From MFAQ01 sp964429015 (GTDB lineage Bacteria; Patescibacteriota; Microgenomatia; UBA1400; MFAQ01): a stretch of DNA of 64,000 nt. The translations under genes and the position numbers were made by a program. The DNA is taken from the NCBI GenBank assembly GCA_964429015.1, contig CAYSAM010000003.1:1-64000 (forward strand), read 5' to 3'. This document shows, piece after piece, positions 8,308 to 16,012 of this stretch. The first letter of the stretch is position 1. Each line of letters begins with the position of its first letter. A model generated the notes under the pieces. It did not search any database. It was not told the DNA's origin and worked only from the letters and a program-made list of their open reading frames with translations.

Positions 8308-8493
8308 ATGGCTAAAACAAGCAAAATAGAAAAAACCAAAAGACTCGCGGGTCACTCAACTAGAGATCACCGTCGTTGCCAACTTTGTGGTCGTCCTCGT
8401 GGTGTTATCCGTATCTTTGGTCTTTGCAGACTTTGCTTTAGAGAGATGGCTCACAAAGGCGAACTCCCCGGTGTTTACAAAATGTCAAAATAA
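8308..8493 (+). CDS. rpsN: 30S ribosomal protein S14, zinc-binding short type (uS14)
   Basis: 30S head protein. With 61 residues it is the short, zinc-binding form: CQLC near residue 24 and CRLC near residue 43 are the metal ligands. The C terminus GELPGVYKMSK is typical. It lies between rplE and rpsH. Confidence 0.98.
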   Translation: MAKTSKIEKTKRLAGHSTRDHRRCQLCGRPRGVIRIFGLCRLCFREMAHKGELPGVYKMSK

Positions 8494-8498
8494 ATAAT

Positions 8499-8888
8499 AT
8501 GGATACTACAGCAGACTTTATCACTATCATCAGAAACGGCTACCTAGCCAAAAAGACTCAGGTTACCACGAACTTTTCCAAGCTTCGCGGTGAAATTGCT
8601 CGCATTCTCAAAGATGAAGCTTTTATTGAGGACTTTTTAGTTACCGACGCCAAACCTAGCAAAAAAATCACCGTCAACCTTCGTTACTTCGAAAAAGACA
8701 TGCCCGCCATTACCGGAATCAAAAAAGTCACCAAGCCCAGTGTCCGCATTTACTCCGGCTACAACAAGCTCCCCAAAACTCTTTCAGGTGCTGGTACTAC
8801 TATTGTTTCTACTTCTAAAGGTTTACTTACTGGCAAACAAGCCAAAGAGCAACATCTAGGTGGAGAAGTTATTTGTCAAATTTGGTAA
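8499..8888 (+). CDS. rpsH: 30S ribosomal protein S8 (uS8)
   Basis: 16S rRNA-binding protein that represses the spc operon in some bacteria. It has 129 residues. The C-terminal signature STSKGLLTGKQAKEQHLGGE is clear, and the N terminus (DFITIIRNGYLAKK) matches the family. It precedes rplF by 6 bases. Confidence 0.97.
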   Translation: MDTTADFITIIRNGYLAKKTQVTTNFSKLRGEIARILKDEAFIEDFLVTDAKPSKKITVNLRYFEKDMPAITGIKKVTKPSVRIYSGYNKLPKTLSGAGTTIVSTSKGLLTGKQAKEQHLGGEVICQIW

Positions 8889-8894
8889 AAATAT

Positions 8895-9443
8895 ATGAGC
8901 CGCATAGGAAAAAAACCCCTCCACTTGCCCGAAAACGTAAAACTTGAAGTTCTCGATGGACTTCTCAGATTCACAGGTCCAAAAGGTACTCTCGAATCTG
9001 TTCTTCCCAAAGGAATTTTTATGGAAGAAAAAGACAGTGTTCTGTCTTTTACTAGAAAAACCAACGAACCAGCCACTCGCGCTCTTCATGGTCTTGCTCG
9101 TCGCTTGGCTCAAAACGCCATTACCGGTGTCACCGAAGGTTTTGTTAAAGATCTCTTGTTAATTGGTACTGGTTATCGTGTTGCCAACCACGCCGATGGT
9201 ATTAGTCTTTCTGTAGGCTTTTCTCACCCTGTTATCTTCAAAAAAGTTCCCGGGGTCACTATCACCATCGAAGGCCAAGACAAAATCAAAGTTGTTGGTA
9301 TCGACAAACAGCTCGTAGGTCAAGTTGCCGCTAACATCCGGGAAATCAAAAAACCAGAACCTTACAAAGGCAAAGGTATCCGCTATGTCGACGAAGTCAT
9401 CATCAAGAAACAAGGTAAGTCAGCTACCAAAACTGCTTCCTAA
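8895..9443 (+). CDS. rplF: 50S ribosomal protein L6 (uL6)
   Basis: 50S protein near the sarcin-ricin loop. It has 182 residues with the two tandem L6 folds; MSRIGKKPLHLPENV opens the protein and the C-terminal EPYKGKGIRY motif is present. rplR follows after 6 bases. Confidence 0.97.
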   Translation: MSRIGKKPLHLPENVKLEVLDGLLRFTGPKGTLESVLPKGIFMEEKDSVLSFTRKTNEPATRALHGLARRLAQNAITGVTEGFVKDLLLIGTGYRVANHADGISLSVGFSHPVIFKKVPGVTITIEGQDKIKVVGIDKQLVGQVAANIREIKKPEPYKGKGIRYVDEVIIKKQGKSATKTAS

Positions 9444-9449
9444 ACTCCT

Positions 9450-9791
9450 ATGAAAAAAAGTAATAACCCTCAAATCCAAAGACAAACTCGTATTCGTGCT
9501 AAGCTTTTAGCTCGTGTCGACAGGCCTCGTCTTACTGTAAACAGGTCAAATACTCACATCTTTGCTCAAATCATTGATTTAAGCGGTAAAGTTCTTGCTG
9601 CTTTTGGTTCTCAAGCTTTAAAGTCAAAGACTAACAAAACCGAAATGTCAGTAGAAGTTGGTAAAAAGCTCGGTGAGATAGCCAAAAAGAACAATGTTTC
9701 CGAAGTTGTTTTTGATAGAGGTTCTTATCGTTATCATGGCCGTGTCAAAGCTTTGGCAGAAGCCGTAAGAGCTGCAGGCATCAAATTTTAA
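9450..9791 (+). CDS. rplR: 50S ribosomal protein L18 (uL18)
   Basis: Binds 5S rRNA with L5. It has 113 residues. RPRLTVNRSNTHIFAQIID near residue 25 and the C-terminal FDRGSYRYHGRVKALAEAVR segment identify it. A 90-base gap with a degenerate dispersed repeat and a TATAAT box separates it from rpsE. Confidence 0.96.
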   Translation: MKKSNNPQIQRQTRIRAKLLARVDRPRLTVNRSNTHIFAQIIDLSGKVLAAFGSQALKSKTNKTEMSVEVGKKLGEIAKKNNVSEVVFDRGSYRYHGRVKALAEAVRAAGIKF

Positions 9792-9795
9792 ATCT

Positions 9796-9835
9796 GCGTT
9801 ATTGCGCGATTCGGTAATCCGAACCAAAGCAATCC
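9796..9835 (+). repeat. Degenerate GTCATTGCG-type repeat between rplR and rpsE
   Basis: The segment has the outer blocks of the dispersed family (GTTATTGCG near the left, AAGCAATCC at the right) and an internal hairpin TTCGG-taat-CCGAA (9810-9823). It is the most diverged copy in the window. A TATAAT box at 9847-9852, without a clear -35, could be a secondary promoter for rpsE-rplO. Confidence 0.5.
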
Positions 9836-9881
9836 AAAAAAATAGATATAATACAAAATCACAAAACAAAACAAACTAAAA

Positions 9882-10406
9882 ATGGCATATTCAGGCAACA
9901 CCAACAATCGCGGTAACAATCAAAGACCAGTCTCAGATAATTTTGAGCAAGTTTTAGAAATTCGTCGCGTTAGCAAAAAAACCCAAGGCGGCACAAATGT
10001 TTCTTTTTCTGCCTTAGTGGTTACAGGTGACAAAAAGGGTAAAGTTGGTCTAGGTTTAGCCAAAGCCCCAAACGTTGCCGACGCTATCAAAAAGTCCATC
10101 CGTTTAGGTAATCGTGATTTGGTTCAGGTTCCTCTAAGTAACGGCACCATTCCTTACGAAACCAAAAGTAAGTATGGCGCCGCCAAGGTTCTCTTCCGCC
10201 CTGCTCCAAAAGGTACAGGTATCATTGCTGGTTCAGCCGTTCGTGCTGTAGTAGAAGCCGCAGGTATCACCGACATAGTTTGTAAAGTTCTCGGAACCAA
10301 TAACAAAACTAGCAATGCTCGCGCTACTTTCAAAGCCCTCAAACAAATCGAAACACTCGCCAAAAAATACCAATTGCTCAAAGCCCTAAAAACAGCTAAG
10401 GCTTAA
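9882..10406 (+). CDS. rpsE: 30S ribosomal protein S5 (uS5)
   Basis: 30S accuracy protein at the mRNA entry channel. It has 174 residues; the double-stranded-RNA-binding-like N domain contains VVTGDKKGKVGLGLAKAPNV, and the C domain has APKGTGIIAGSAVRAVVEAAG. rplO begins 5 bases after its stop, so rpmD (uL30), which normally sits here, is absent. Confidence 0.98.
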   Translation: MAYSGNTNNRGNNQRPVSDNFEQVLEIRRVSKKTQGGTNVSFSALVVTGDKKGKVGLGLAKAPNVADAIKKSIRLGNRDLVQVPLSNGTIPYETKSKYGAAKVLFRPAPKGTGIIAGSAVRAVVEAAGITDIVCKVLGTNNKTSNARATFKALKQIETLAKKYQLLKALKTAKA

Positions 10407-10411
10407 ACAAC

Positions 10412-10861
10412 ATGAACACAATACTCACCAATCTTCAAAAAGTCACCAAAACAGGTAAAAAACGCCTAGGACGAGGACGTGGTTCAGGTGTTGGTGGTCA
10501 TACTGTTGGTCGTGGTCAAAAAGGTCAAAAGACTCGAGGAGTTATCCCCCTCTGGTTCGAAGGTGGACAGCTTCCTTTGGTCCGCAGAACTCCTTTTATC
10601 AAAGGTAAACACCGCTTCCAGGTAATTAACAACCAACCCACCACCGTCAACTTTGATCTTCTCAGTAAACACTTCGAGGATAAATCTGTGGTCGATAATC
10701 TCACTCTCGCCAAAGCCCTAAAGATCAGTGAAAAGGTCGCCAAAAACGGTTTTAAGGTCATTGCTACTGGCAAGCTCACCAAGGCTCTAGAGGTCAAAGT
10801 AGCAGCTTCAGTAGGTGCCATCAAAGCCATCGAAGTTGCAGGCGGCTCCCACTCAATCTAA
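10412..10861 (+). CDS. rplO: 50S ribosomal protein L15 (uL15)
   Basis: Late-assembly 50S protein. It has 149 residues, and the Gly/Arg-rich N terminus with RLGRGRGSGVGGHTVGRGQK is diagnostic. In most bacteria secY follows at once; here a terminator, repeats and about 6 kb of foreign-looking genes come first. Confidence 0.97.
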   Translation: MNTILTNLQKVTKTGKKRLGRGRGSGVGGHTVGRGQKGQKTRGVIPLWFEGGQLPLVRRTPFIKGKHRFQVINNQPTTVNFDLLSKHFEDKSVVDNLTLAKALKISEKVAKNGFKVIATGKLTKALEVKVAASVGAIKAIEVAGGSHSI

Positions 10862-10881
10862 GAATTCTTTATTAAGTCCCA

Positions 10882-10911
10882 AAAAAGTCGCCGAAATGGC
10901 GGCTTTTTTTG
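10882..10911 (+). terminator. Terminator after rplO
   Basis: AGTCGCC and GGCGGCT form a GC-rich stem with a GAAAT loop, flanked by an A run and a run of seven T. It ends the tuf-rplO transcription unit, which is unusual inside an spc operon. Confidence 0.9.
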
Positions 10912-10922
10912 TTTTTCTGGTT

Positions 10923-11001
10923 GTCATTCCCGACTCGATCGGGAATCCATCCCCATTTCGTCATTGCGAGGCTCGACTTTAGGTCGACCGTGGCAATCCA
11001 C
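10923..11001. repeat. Two dispersed palindromic repeats after rplO
   Basis: 10923-10950 is a GTCATTCCCGA..TCGGGAATCC palindrome, and 10959-11001 is a clean copy of the CGTCATTGCGAG...GGCAATCCAC family with the inner hairpin CGAC-tttag-GTCG. Other copies lie near 18477, 33841, 38691, 40894 and 49635. Confidence 0.8.
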
Positions 11002-11016
11002 CTACCATCCTGAACC

Positions 11017-11046
11017 TTGCCCAAACACCCTATATTATGGTACAAT
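11017..11046 (+). promoter_or_regulatory. Promoter of the first inserted small gene
   Basis: TTGCCC (11017-11022) and TACAAT (11041-11046) are spaced by 18 bases, 44 bases upstream of the predicted TTG start. Confidence 0.5.
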
Positions 11047-11089
11047 TACCATCAGAAATCTTAAAATCCAAGAAAAAAAGAGGTGTAAA

Positions 11090-11722
11090 TTGACAACACA
11101 AAGCGAAAGAAGGAAAAGAACTACCCAAGCACTGCTGTTGGCCGCCCGCCAACTTTACAACGAATTAGATTTTTTTCAAAAGTACTTTACTTCCACAGTG
11201 ATTTTAAACGGCTACGTTTGCTGGATGAACGACAGAAAAACAGGTTACTACAAGGTTAATGTCAACAGCGGCATTGTCCTTGAAGTTGATACCATTGAAG
11301 ATACGACGGGTAAATACGTAAGGACAGAAGACCTTGTTTCGGTTTCCATGGCAATGGCAAACTTCATCAATATTTCCGGAACTATGGCAGGTTACTCGAG
11401 GCCTCTGCCTCAAATCAGCCACCAAGTACTGGATGGCATTGGTTGTCAGGTAACTACTCGTGGCGCGAACGAGACAGATCTAACGCTTTATGCTTCTCAC
11501 GATGTCTATCTAGAACTTGCCAAGTTGCATGTATTACACGAGCAAATATATTGGCCCCACAAACTCACCCATTACGCTCTAAAAGATGGCCGAACTCTGG
11601 CAATCACCATCGAGGAAAAAGAAGTTAACTTCGCAGTTTTGAGATCTCAATCCGTTCCAGTGAAAACAGGTATTCTTGAAATGCGCAACGCACTCATGGA
11701 ATTTGTTCTTTACTGCAGTTAG
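11090..11722 (+). CDS. Unknown protein with the shared small-gene module (two copies)
   Basis: I do not recognise a known family. The TTG at 11090 is chosen because AGAGGTG lies 5-6 bases upstream; a longer frame from 10964 would run through a dispersed repeat and the promoter. The 210-residue protein has no signal peptide or membrane helix. Residues around 45-105 (strands CWMNDRKTGYYKVNVNSGI, then an acidic turn and a helix) align by eye with the module in the genes at 14944 and 15616; a second, weaker copy occupies the last 60 residues. It has its own promoter and terminator and lies between rplO and secY. Confidence 0.75.
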   Translation: MTTQSERRKRTTQALLLAARQLYNELDFFQKYFTSTVILNGYVCWMNDRKTGYYKVNVNSGIVLEVDTIEDTTGKYVRTEDLVSVSMAMANFINISGTMAGYSRPLPQISHQVLDGIGCQVTTRGANETDLTLYASHDVYLELAKLHVLHEQIYWPHKLTHYALKDGRTLAITIEEKEVNFAVLRSQSVPVKTGILEMRNALMEFVLYCS

Positions 11723-11733
11723 TTAGATACCAG

Positions 11734-11760
11734 CCCGCCTCATTGAGGCGGGTTCTTTTA
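11734..11760 (+). terminator. Terminator after the 11090 gene
   Basis: CCCGCCTC-att-GAGGCGGG, an 8-base perfect stem, is followed by TTCTTTT. Confidence 0.9.
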
Positions 11761-11821
11761 TACCTACCATCATCCTTACCAAAACACCCTCACGCCCGCA
11801 GGATTTTTTTGTGCCCAAATC

Positions 11822-11850
11822 TTGAATATTATCCTATATAGTGCTAAAAT
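11822..11850 (+). promoter_or_regulatory. Promoter with a block shared with 12522
   Basis: TTGAAT (11822-11827) and TAAAAT (11845-11850) have 17-base spacing. The stretch ATCCTATATAGTGCTAAAAT and the following ACCCCA are repeated exactly at 12531-12556, so these two units share a promoter block and may be co-regulated. Confidence 0.7.
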
Positions 11851-11896
11851 ACCCCAGATTTATCCAATCCACACTTTAAGTTAAAGGAGCTATCAC

Positions 11897-12460
11897 ATGC
11901 CGTCTGAATTCAAGAAGTTTTCACCTTACTTACTTTTGCTATTTATCTTCAGCGCAATCCTCGGTCTTTTCCTTCGTGGCAATCAGCTTGCCACCAGTAT
12001 CTGGTTAGGCGTAGCCGTGGTTACCTGTATCTGCCTTATCGGTATTGAGTTCGGCTCACTTCTATTAGTCAAAAAAGACAAAAATCTCTGGTACACAGAA
12101 ACTCTCATTGCCGACAACAACGCAATCTTTGTCTTTGGCGAAGATGAACGGCACGAAGCTAAAGAGATTGTGGAGAACGTTCGACGTTTATACAATGCTG
12201 GAGTACTATATCCTGTCTTAAATATTTTTGGAGTCGAAACGAGGGCTAACTTTTGGGGAAAAGACTTTTACTGCCCATTTTCTACGACAGTATCTACATA
12301 CCTTTGCATAACCCCAGACGGTGTTTTCTGTCGAAGTAACAGCGGGCTCGAAGTCCTGGAAAAGTTTGAGGCAATAAGTTTTGGATTCTTACAAGAACTC
12401 CACCGTGAGTTAGCACTTCAGGTTGAAAAACTCCCAGACCTTTCGGAAGATGAGTGGTAA
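11897..12460 (+). CDS. Unknown membrane protein, two N-terminal helices
   Basis: No known family recognised. AAAGGAG lies 7 bases before the ATG. The 187-residue protein has two hydrophobic segments at about residues 9-27 and 32-58, which would leave a cytoplasmic or surface-facing domain of about 125 residues with several Cys (FYCPF, YLCIT, VFCRS) and an acidic C terminus. The C-terminal half has the strand-strand-helix pattern seen in neighbouring genes (TYLCITPDGVFCRS then a Leu-rich helix), though the match is weak. Single-gene unit with its own promoter and terminator. Confidence 0.8.
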   Translation: MPSEFKKFSPYLLLLFIFSAILGLFLRGNQLATSIWLGVAVVTCICLIGIEFGSLLLVKKDKNLWYTETLIADNNAIFVFGEDERHEAKEIVENVRRLYNAGVLYPVLNIFGVETRANFWGKDFYCPFSTTVSTYLCITPDGVFCRSNSGLEVLEKFEAISFGFLQELHRELALQVEKLPDLSEDEW

Positions 12461-12474
12461 TTTGTTTATTTTCG

Positions 12475-12510
12475 TTCCCCGTCGCCATCATGGCCACGGG
12501 GAATTTTTTT
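12475..12510 (+). terminator. Terminator after the 11897 gene
   Basis: TTCCCC (12475-12480) pairs with GGGGAA (12498-12503), extended inward by GTCGCC/GGCCAC with one mismatch, followed by seven T. Confidence 0.85.
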
Positions 12511-12521
12511 ATGCCCAAAGA

Positions 12522-12550
12522 ATGAAAATAATCCTATATAGTGCTAAAAT
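12522..12550 (+). promoter_or_regulatory. Promoter of the 12582-13163 pair
   Basis: TAAAAT (12545-12550) lies in the same ATCCTATATAGTGCTAAAATACCCCA block as the promoter at 11822; the -35 here is a weaker ATGAAA at the matching 17-base distance. Confidence 0.6.
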
Positions 12551-12581
12551 ACCCCAAAATTCCTTAATAAAAGGAGGCTAT

Positions 12582-13130
12582 ATGCCTTTATTTAAATTCG
12601 CTCTAGAAGACTGGTACCGACTTCCAATTGGTGGCAAGTACGAGTGCTACGTTCGCCCAGACCGCCCATATACTATTATCATCGACAATGAGCACAACAA
12701 AGTCGCTCTCACATTGGAAATCTCTTCAAACCCAAACTGGTATGTAGAAGAATTTACGAAACAAGTTGAGGCTGACATGGTTCTTCCGCTAAATCAACAT
12801 AACCTCTATTTTCTAGAAAGAGAAGCCCTGCTTGCAGAAGAAAGGCTCAATATCCACCACGATCATTTTTATGAAGATGTTGGTGAATTGGAAGAAAAGA
12901 GATATCTATACGCCGCAATATTCGAAGTCTTTCTGTTCGATCGTCCCCCAGGTTATCTCGGCCTTCGTAGCCAGCAAGAATACTTGTTGGTTTACAACTC
13001 GATACCTTATCTTAGTTTCGATCCAAACAGTCTGGAGTATCAAAAATCGCTAAACATATTCACTGCCTTTACAGGTGCAACTGTTTGCAGAGTTGTAGAT
13101 GTTACAGACTCGATTATTTCAGGTATATAA
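12582..13130 (+). CDS. Unknown small protein of the inserted cluster
   Basis: No family recognised. AAAGGAGG precedes the ATG at 12582 by 5 bases. The 182-residue protein is soluble, rich in Tyr, Phe and Glu. Residues 17-55 (ECYVRPDRPYTIIIDNEHNK followed by a helix) and the second half (YLLVYNSIPYLSFDPNS...) follow the strand-turn-strand-helix layout of the neighbours, so it may carry two diverged module copies. It is followed after 32 bases by the 13163 gene in the same transcription unit. Confidence 0.75.
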   Translation: MPLFKFALEDWYRLPIGGKYECYVRPDRPYTIIIDNEHNKVALTLEISSNPNWYVEEFTKQVEADMVLPLNQHNLYFLEREALLAEERLNIHHDHFYEDVGELEEKRYLYAAIFEVFLFDRPPGYLGLRSQQEYLLVYNSIPYLSFDPNSLEYQKSLNIFTAFTGATVCRVVDVTDSIISGI

Positions 13131-13162
13131 TCAGCCCAGCACACGAAAATAAAGGAGAAAAA

Positions 13163-13492
13163 ATGGACATTGATTTTTCAGGTTCGCTTGAAAGACTCTT
13201 AAAAATAACCCGTTTTTTACATTCGATCATTGAGAATTTAGCTTTGGAAAAGCAAGAATCACCAAGTCTATACTTTGAGGCTAACAAGCTATACATTAAC
13301 CTCAATCATCGACAAGGCTGGATTGTTGTCGATCCTGAAAATAATCGAGCTTATCATGTTTCGCGGGCCAAGGATCCAGCTACAACTCAACATCCTTGCT
13401 CACCATATTTGGCTGAATATATTTACAAGAGCCTGCACGACACCCTCATTGATCTCAATCTGCTTGTAGACTACAACAATTTTGAAGGATAG
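13163..13492 (+). CDS. Unknown small protein, single shared module
   Basis: No family recognised. AAAGGAG lies 5 bases before the ATG at 13163. The 109-residue protein has an N-terminal helix, then SLYFEANKLYINLNHRQGWI, VVDPENNRAYHV, a Pro/Cys loop and a C-terminal helix, which fits one copy of the module shared by this cluster. It is the second gene after the promoter at 12522 and is followed by a strong terminator. Confidence 0.75.
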   Translation: MDIDFSGSLERLLKITRFLHSIIENLALEKQESPSLYFEANKLYINLNHRQGWIVVDPENNRAYHVSRAKDPATTQHPCSPYLAEYIYKSLHDTLIDLNLLVDYNNFEG

Positions 13493-13500
13493 CAACCATC

Positions 13501-13530
13501 ACACCCTCACATTCCGAGGGTGTTTTTATA
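13501..13530 (+). terminator. Terminator after the 13163 gene
   Basis: CACCCTC (13502-13508) and GAGGGTG (13516-13522) form a 7-base stem followed by a T run. Confidence 0.85.
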
Positions 13531-13536
13531 TTCAAC

Positions 13537-13565
13537 TTGTTATATATCCCATAATGACATAAAAT
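13537..13565 (+). promoter_or_regulatory. Promoter of the 13614-14291 pair
   Basis: TTGTTA (13537-13542) and TAAAAT (13560-13565) are spaced by 17 bases, 48 bases upstream of the SD-led ATG. Confidence 0.65.
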
Positions 13566-13613
13566 ATCAAAGCGTGCGTTGTCACTTTAAAATACCAAAC
13601 ACAGGAAGGTAAA

Positions 13614-14261
13614 ATGCTAAACGATTCTTTACGTCTCATGCTTGTTGAATCCACAATAAACGTCTTTAGGGTAGCTTTAAGTTCACCGTACTTCCTAAAG
13701 TCAATTGTGGATATCCCACACATAAACATAGGAAGCAACCTTTGTTTTTATGCAGAGGAGATAGGTGTTTATTGCTGCATCGACCTTAGTTTAAACGATA
13801 TATATGTCTCACCAGAGCTAGTTGCTTTGGATTATCAAAATTACCCACAGGCTACCATCCAAGAACTTATTGTTTTGTCTCAAACACTTGTTCGCTTTGC
13901 AAAAAAAACAAGCTTGTGGTCAAGAATTTGTTCTTTATCTTGTCATATCAAAATTACTCCGGGAGAACAAGAACTTCTGCCACAAAGTTGTTATTTCGAT
14001 AATGAAATTCTATTTTGGTATAGCCCCAAAATTAACCAGTACCTTAGAGTCGATTTTGTTTCATATAGCTTATTCCTTATGGATGAGCCTTCAGATCAGA
14101 GGAGTGCTTGGAAAGTCCCCTCAGAACAACATTTGCAAGCAGTTATCGAAGAGATTGTAAGTCACTATATATCAATTCATAAAAAAACAACAATGATTGC
14201 TGAGTATATGAATCAATACTTACAAAACAAAGATCTTAGTCAAAAGTTTTCCCTAAGTTAA
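13614..14261 (+). CDS. Unknown small protein, two diverged modules
   Basis: No family recognised. AGGAAGG lies 4 bases before the ATG. The 215-residue protein contains a first module around residues 35-95 (CFYAEEIGVYCCIDLSLNDI, YVSPEL, then a helix ELIVLSQTLVRFA) and a second around 120-190 (EILFWYSPKINQYLRVDFVS then a helix). It has nine Cys and no signal peptide. It shares a promoter with the next gene, 29 bases downstream. Confidence 0.78.
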   Translation: MLNDSLRLMLVESTINVFRVALSSPYFLKSIVDIPHINIGSNLCFYAEEIGVYCCIDLSLNDIYVSPELVALDYQNYPQATIQELIVLSQTLVRFAKKTSLWSRICSLSCHIKITPGEQELLPQSCYFDNEILFWYSPKINQYLRVDFVSYSLFLMDEPSDQRSAWKVPSEQHLQAVIEEIVSHYISIHKKTTMIAEYMNQYLQNKDLSQKFSLS

Positions 14262-14290
14262 AACTACTACTTGTGCAAACGGAGCTGCAA

Positions 14291-14842
14291 ATGGTCTCAA
14301 TGGTGCAAAAAATTTTATTAGATCTAGCCAAAGAATTGGCTTTAAAAAAGCAAAAAGAAAGTTTGATAACCTGGGATATCTCCCCACATCTATCCCTCGG
14401 TATAGATCTTGTTGATGAAAAATTTTTTTACATTACCAAGCCAGGGAAAACAAAAATTAAGGATGAAGTCACTCTGGATGACATCCTCATCGTTGCCTCC
14501 GCCATAAAGTTGTATTTAAAAAATGGCGCAGACAAATACAACATGGAGTTGGATTTGTATTACCAGAGTGGCGTCCGATACTACGCTAACCTCGTCATCT
14601 TCTACGTTGAAAGCTGTGATGGTCCCAAAACAGACCGTTTCGTTATTGTTGGCAAACATATTGCCTTCAAAAACAGATCTGGCTTCAACGTCTACCAGCA
14701 TGTCCCGGATGGACCTGGAGTTTGGTATCAAGCTGGAGGTAAGCAGCTCGATATTGACAAAATAAAAAAGGTTGAGCAGATAAACCGCAGACGAGATCGC
14801 AGAGCGTTCGATCTCCTTCGAGAAACTGTGAAAATGTTATAG
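14291..14842 (+). CDS. Unknown small protein of the inserted cluster
   Basis: No family recognised. The ATG at 14291 is preferred over a GTG at 14273 because CGGAG lies 6 bases upstream. The 183-residue protein starts with an amphipathic helix, then SLITWDISPHLSLGIDLVDE, a Lys-rich loop and the helix TLDDILIVASAIKLYL, which aligns by eye with the module in neighbours. The C-terminal part is beta-rich and ends in a basic helix (RRRDRRAFDLLRETVK). A terminator follows. Confidence 0.78.
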   Translation: MVSMVQKILLDLAKELALKKQKESLITWDISPHLSLGIDLVDEKFFYITKPGKTKIKDEVTLDDILIVASAIKLYLKNGADKYNMELDLYYQSGVRYYANLVIFYVESCDGPKTDRFVIVGKHIAFKNRSGFNVYQHVPDGPGVWYQAGGKQLDIDKIKKVEQINRRRDRRAFDLLRETVKML

Positions 14843-14854
14843 GACAATTAAATC

Positions 14855-14881
14855 ATCTCGGCCATTTGGTCGGGATTTTTT
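14855..14881 (+). terminator. Terminator after the 14291 gene
   Basis: CTCGGCC (14857-14863) pairs with GGTCGGG (14868-14874) with two G-T pairs, followed by six T. Confidence 0.75.
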
Positions 14882-14903
14882 GTCCATATCCCATAAAAAG
14901 ATA

Positions 14904-14909
14904 TATAAT
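14904..14909 (+). promoter_or_regulatory. -10 box upstream of the 14944 gene
   Basis: A consensus TATAAT lies 35 bases before the SD-led ATG; the -35 position holds only a weak TGTCCA. Confidence 0.5.
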
Positions 14910-14943
14910 ATGCCAGACTAAATACTAAAGGAGAACTTTTAAA

Positions 14944-15606
14944 ATGCACAAGAATCTCTATGACTATCTCAGAAATGCTGTCTTGTCAAAGGAGTTTTTA
15001 TATCTCCTGGATGAATGTGGTGGTAAGTATCAAAATGGTTTTTTAACTTGGATCAAATTCCTTTTTGATGATGACGAACTGGATGTTGACAAAGAAAGTA
15101 TCGTCTATGCCATCGATATTAATCTGGAAAAAATTTACCTTCTCAACCACGAAAATCAGGTGCCTGGTCAAGGTAAGCTGGTAACAAGTCTAGAGTTGGC
15201 TGACGAGCTTTATAAAAGCATCTCATCTCGAATCTCAATAGTTAACGCTCTAAAGGGCAAAACCCTACCTTCGGTTAATCTTTTTCAGTTTGTTCTTTTC
15301 TGCTTCGAAAATTTTGGACCGAGAAGTCTATTGGAAAAAGCTGGAGCCATTTTTGATGGTGACTGGTTCATTTGGCAAGATGAAAATGAAGAGCTTTTTT
15401 ACGCCGTCAATCCCATCGTTAGTTCTGTCATGGCGCTTGTCAGTAAGGACGATAATCCAGCGATGGGGCGTGAGGTGCTAGATGAATTAGAAATCTCAAA
15501 TATTCTAGTGGACATTTTTGAAAAGCTGGAAGAAGTCCGTTATATTAAAATTTTTAATTTTTCACCCAGTCACTATCTCCCGGGTCAACTGTTTACTATA
15601 AACTAA
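14944..15606 (+). CDS. Unknown protein with two tandem copies of the shared module
   Basis: No family recognised. AAAGGAG lies 9 bases before the ATG. The 220-residue acidic protein has an internal duplication: the first copy is around residues 27-105 (GFLTW...ESIVYAIDINLEKIYLL...TSLELADELYKSI), the second around 134-198 (GAIFDGDWFIWQ...LFYAVNPIVSSVMAL...LDELEISNILVDI). The second copy aligns almost gap-free with residues 35-100 of the next gene (GA..xxDxF..., L[FV]YA[VI]N, GR, [ED]xxEI). This pair anchors the definition of the module. Confidence 0.82.
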   Translation: MHKNLYDYLRNAVLSKEFLYLLDECGGKYQNGFLTWIKFLFDDDELDVDKESIVYAIDINLEKIYLLNHENQVPGQGKLVTSLELADELYKSISSRISIVNALKGKTLPSVNLFQFVLFCFENFGPRSLLEKAGAIFDGDWFIWQDENEELFYAVNPIVSSVMALVSKDDNPAMGREVLDELEISNILVDIFEKLEEVRYIKIFNFSPSHYLPGQLFTIN

Positions 15607-15615
15607 AGAGTCATC

Positions 15616-15999
15616 ATGGATGAAAACGACGAAAAGAATCCACTAGAGGACCTAATACACATTATTCAAATTTTAATGGAAGAGCCAGACAAGCTAGAAA
15701 AACTCAAAAAAATGGGGGCCAAAATCACCAGAGATTTTTTTGTGTTTACCTGTTTAGGCGGGTGTGGTTTGGTTTATGCCATAAACGGAATTTCTGGTGA
15801 AGTTTATGACCTCAATGATCTAGAAAGCACACCAGAAACCGGAAGAGTAATAACAGACTCAGAGGAGATTGCATGCATTATCGAAAGCCTTCTTGAGTTT
15901 GTTGAAGATACCCCAGATTTGTATGTGGTTGAAGAGTTTTTTATGGAACGCCTAAACCCCAAAAAATACATCCCTGGAAGTTGCTTTTCACCTTGCTAG
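15616..15999 (+). CDS. Unknown acidic protein, one shared module
   Basis: No family recognised. A weak AAGAG lies before the ATG; the gene starts 9 bases after the previous stop, so it is probably co-translated. The 127-residue protein has an N-terminal helix, then GAKITRDFFVFTCLGGCG, LVYAINGISGEVYDLND, GRVITDSEEIACIIESL and an acidic helix. Both this protein and the one upstream end in a [HK]Y[LI]PG motif followed by hydrophobic residues, which further supports common ancestry. Confidence 0.8.
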   Translation: MDENDEKNPLEDLIHIIQILMEEPDKLEKLKKMGAKITRDFFVFTCLGGCGLVYAINGISGEVYDLNDLESTPETGRVITDSEEIACIIESLLEFVEDTPDLYVVEEFFMERLNPKKYIPGSCFSPC

Positions 16000-16012
16000 C
16001 TTTTGATCACAG

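Noticed and set aside
10964..11089. Upstream extension of the 11090 protein
   Set aside because: It runs through a dispersed repeat and the promoter; the TTG at 11090 has a good SD.
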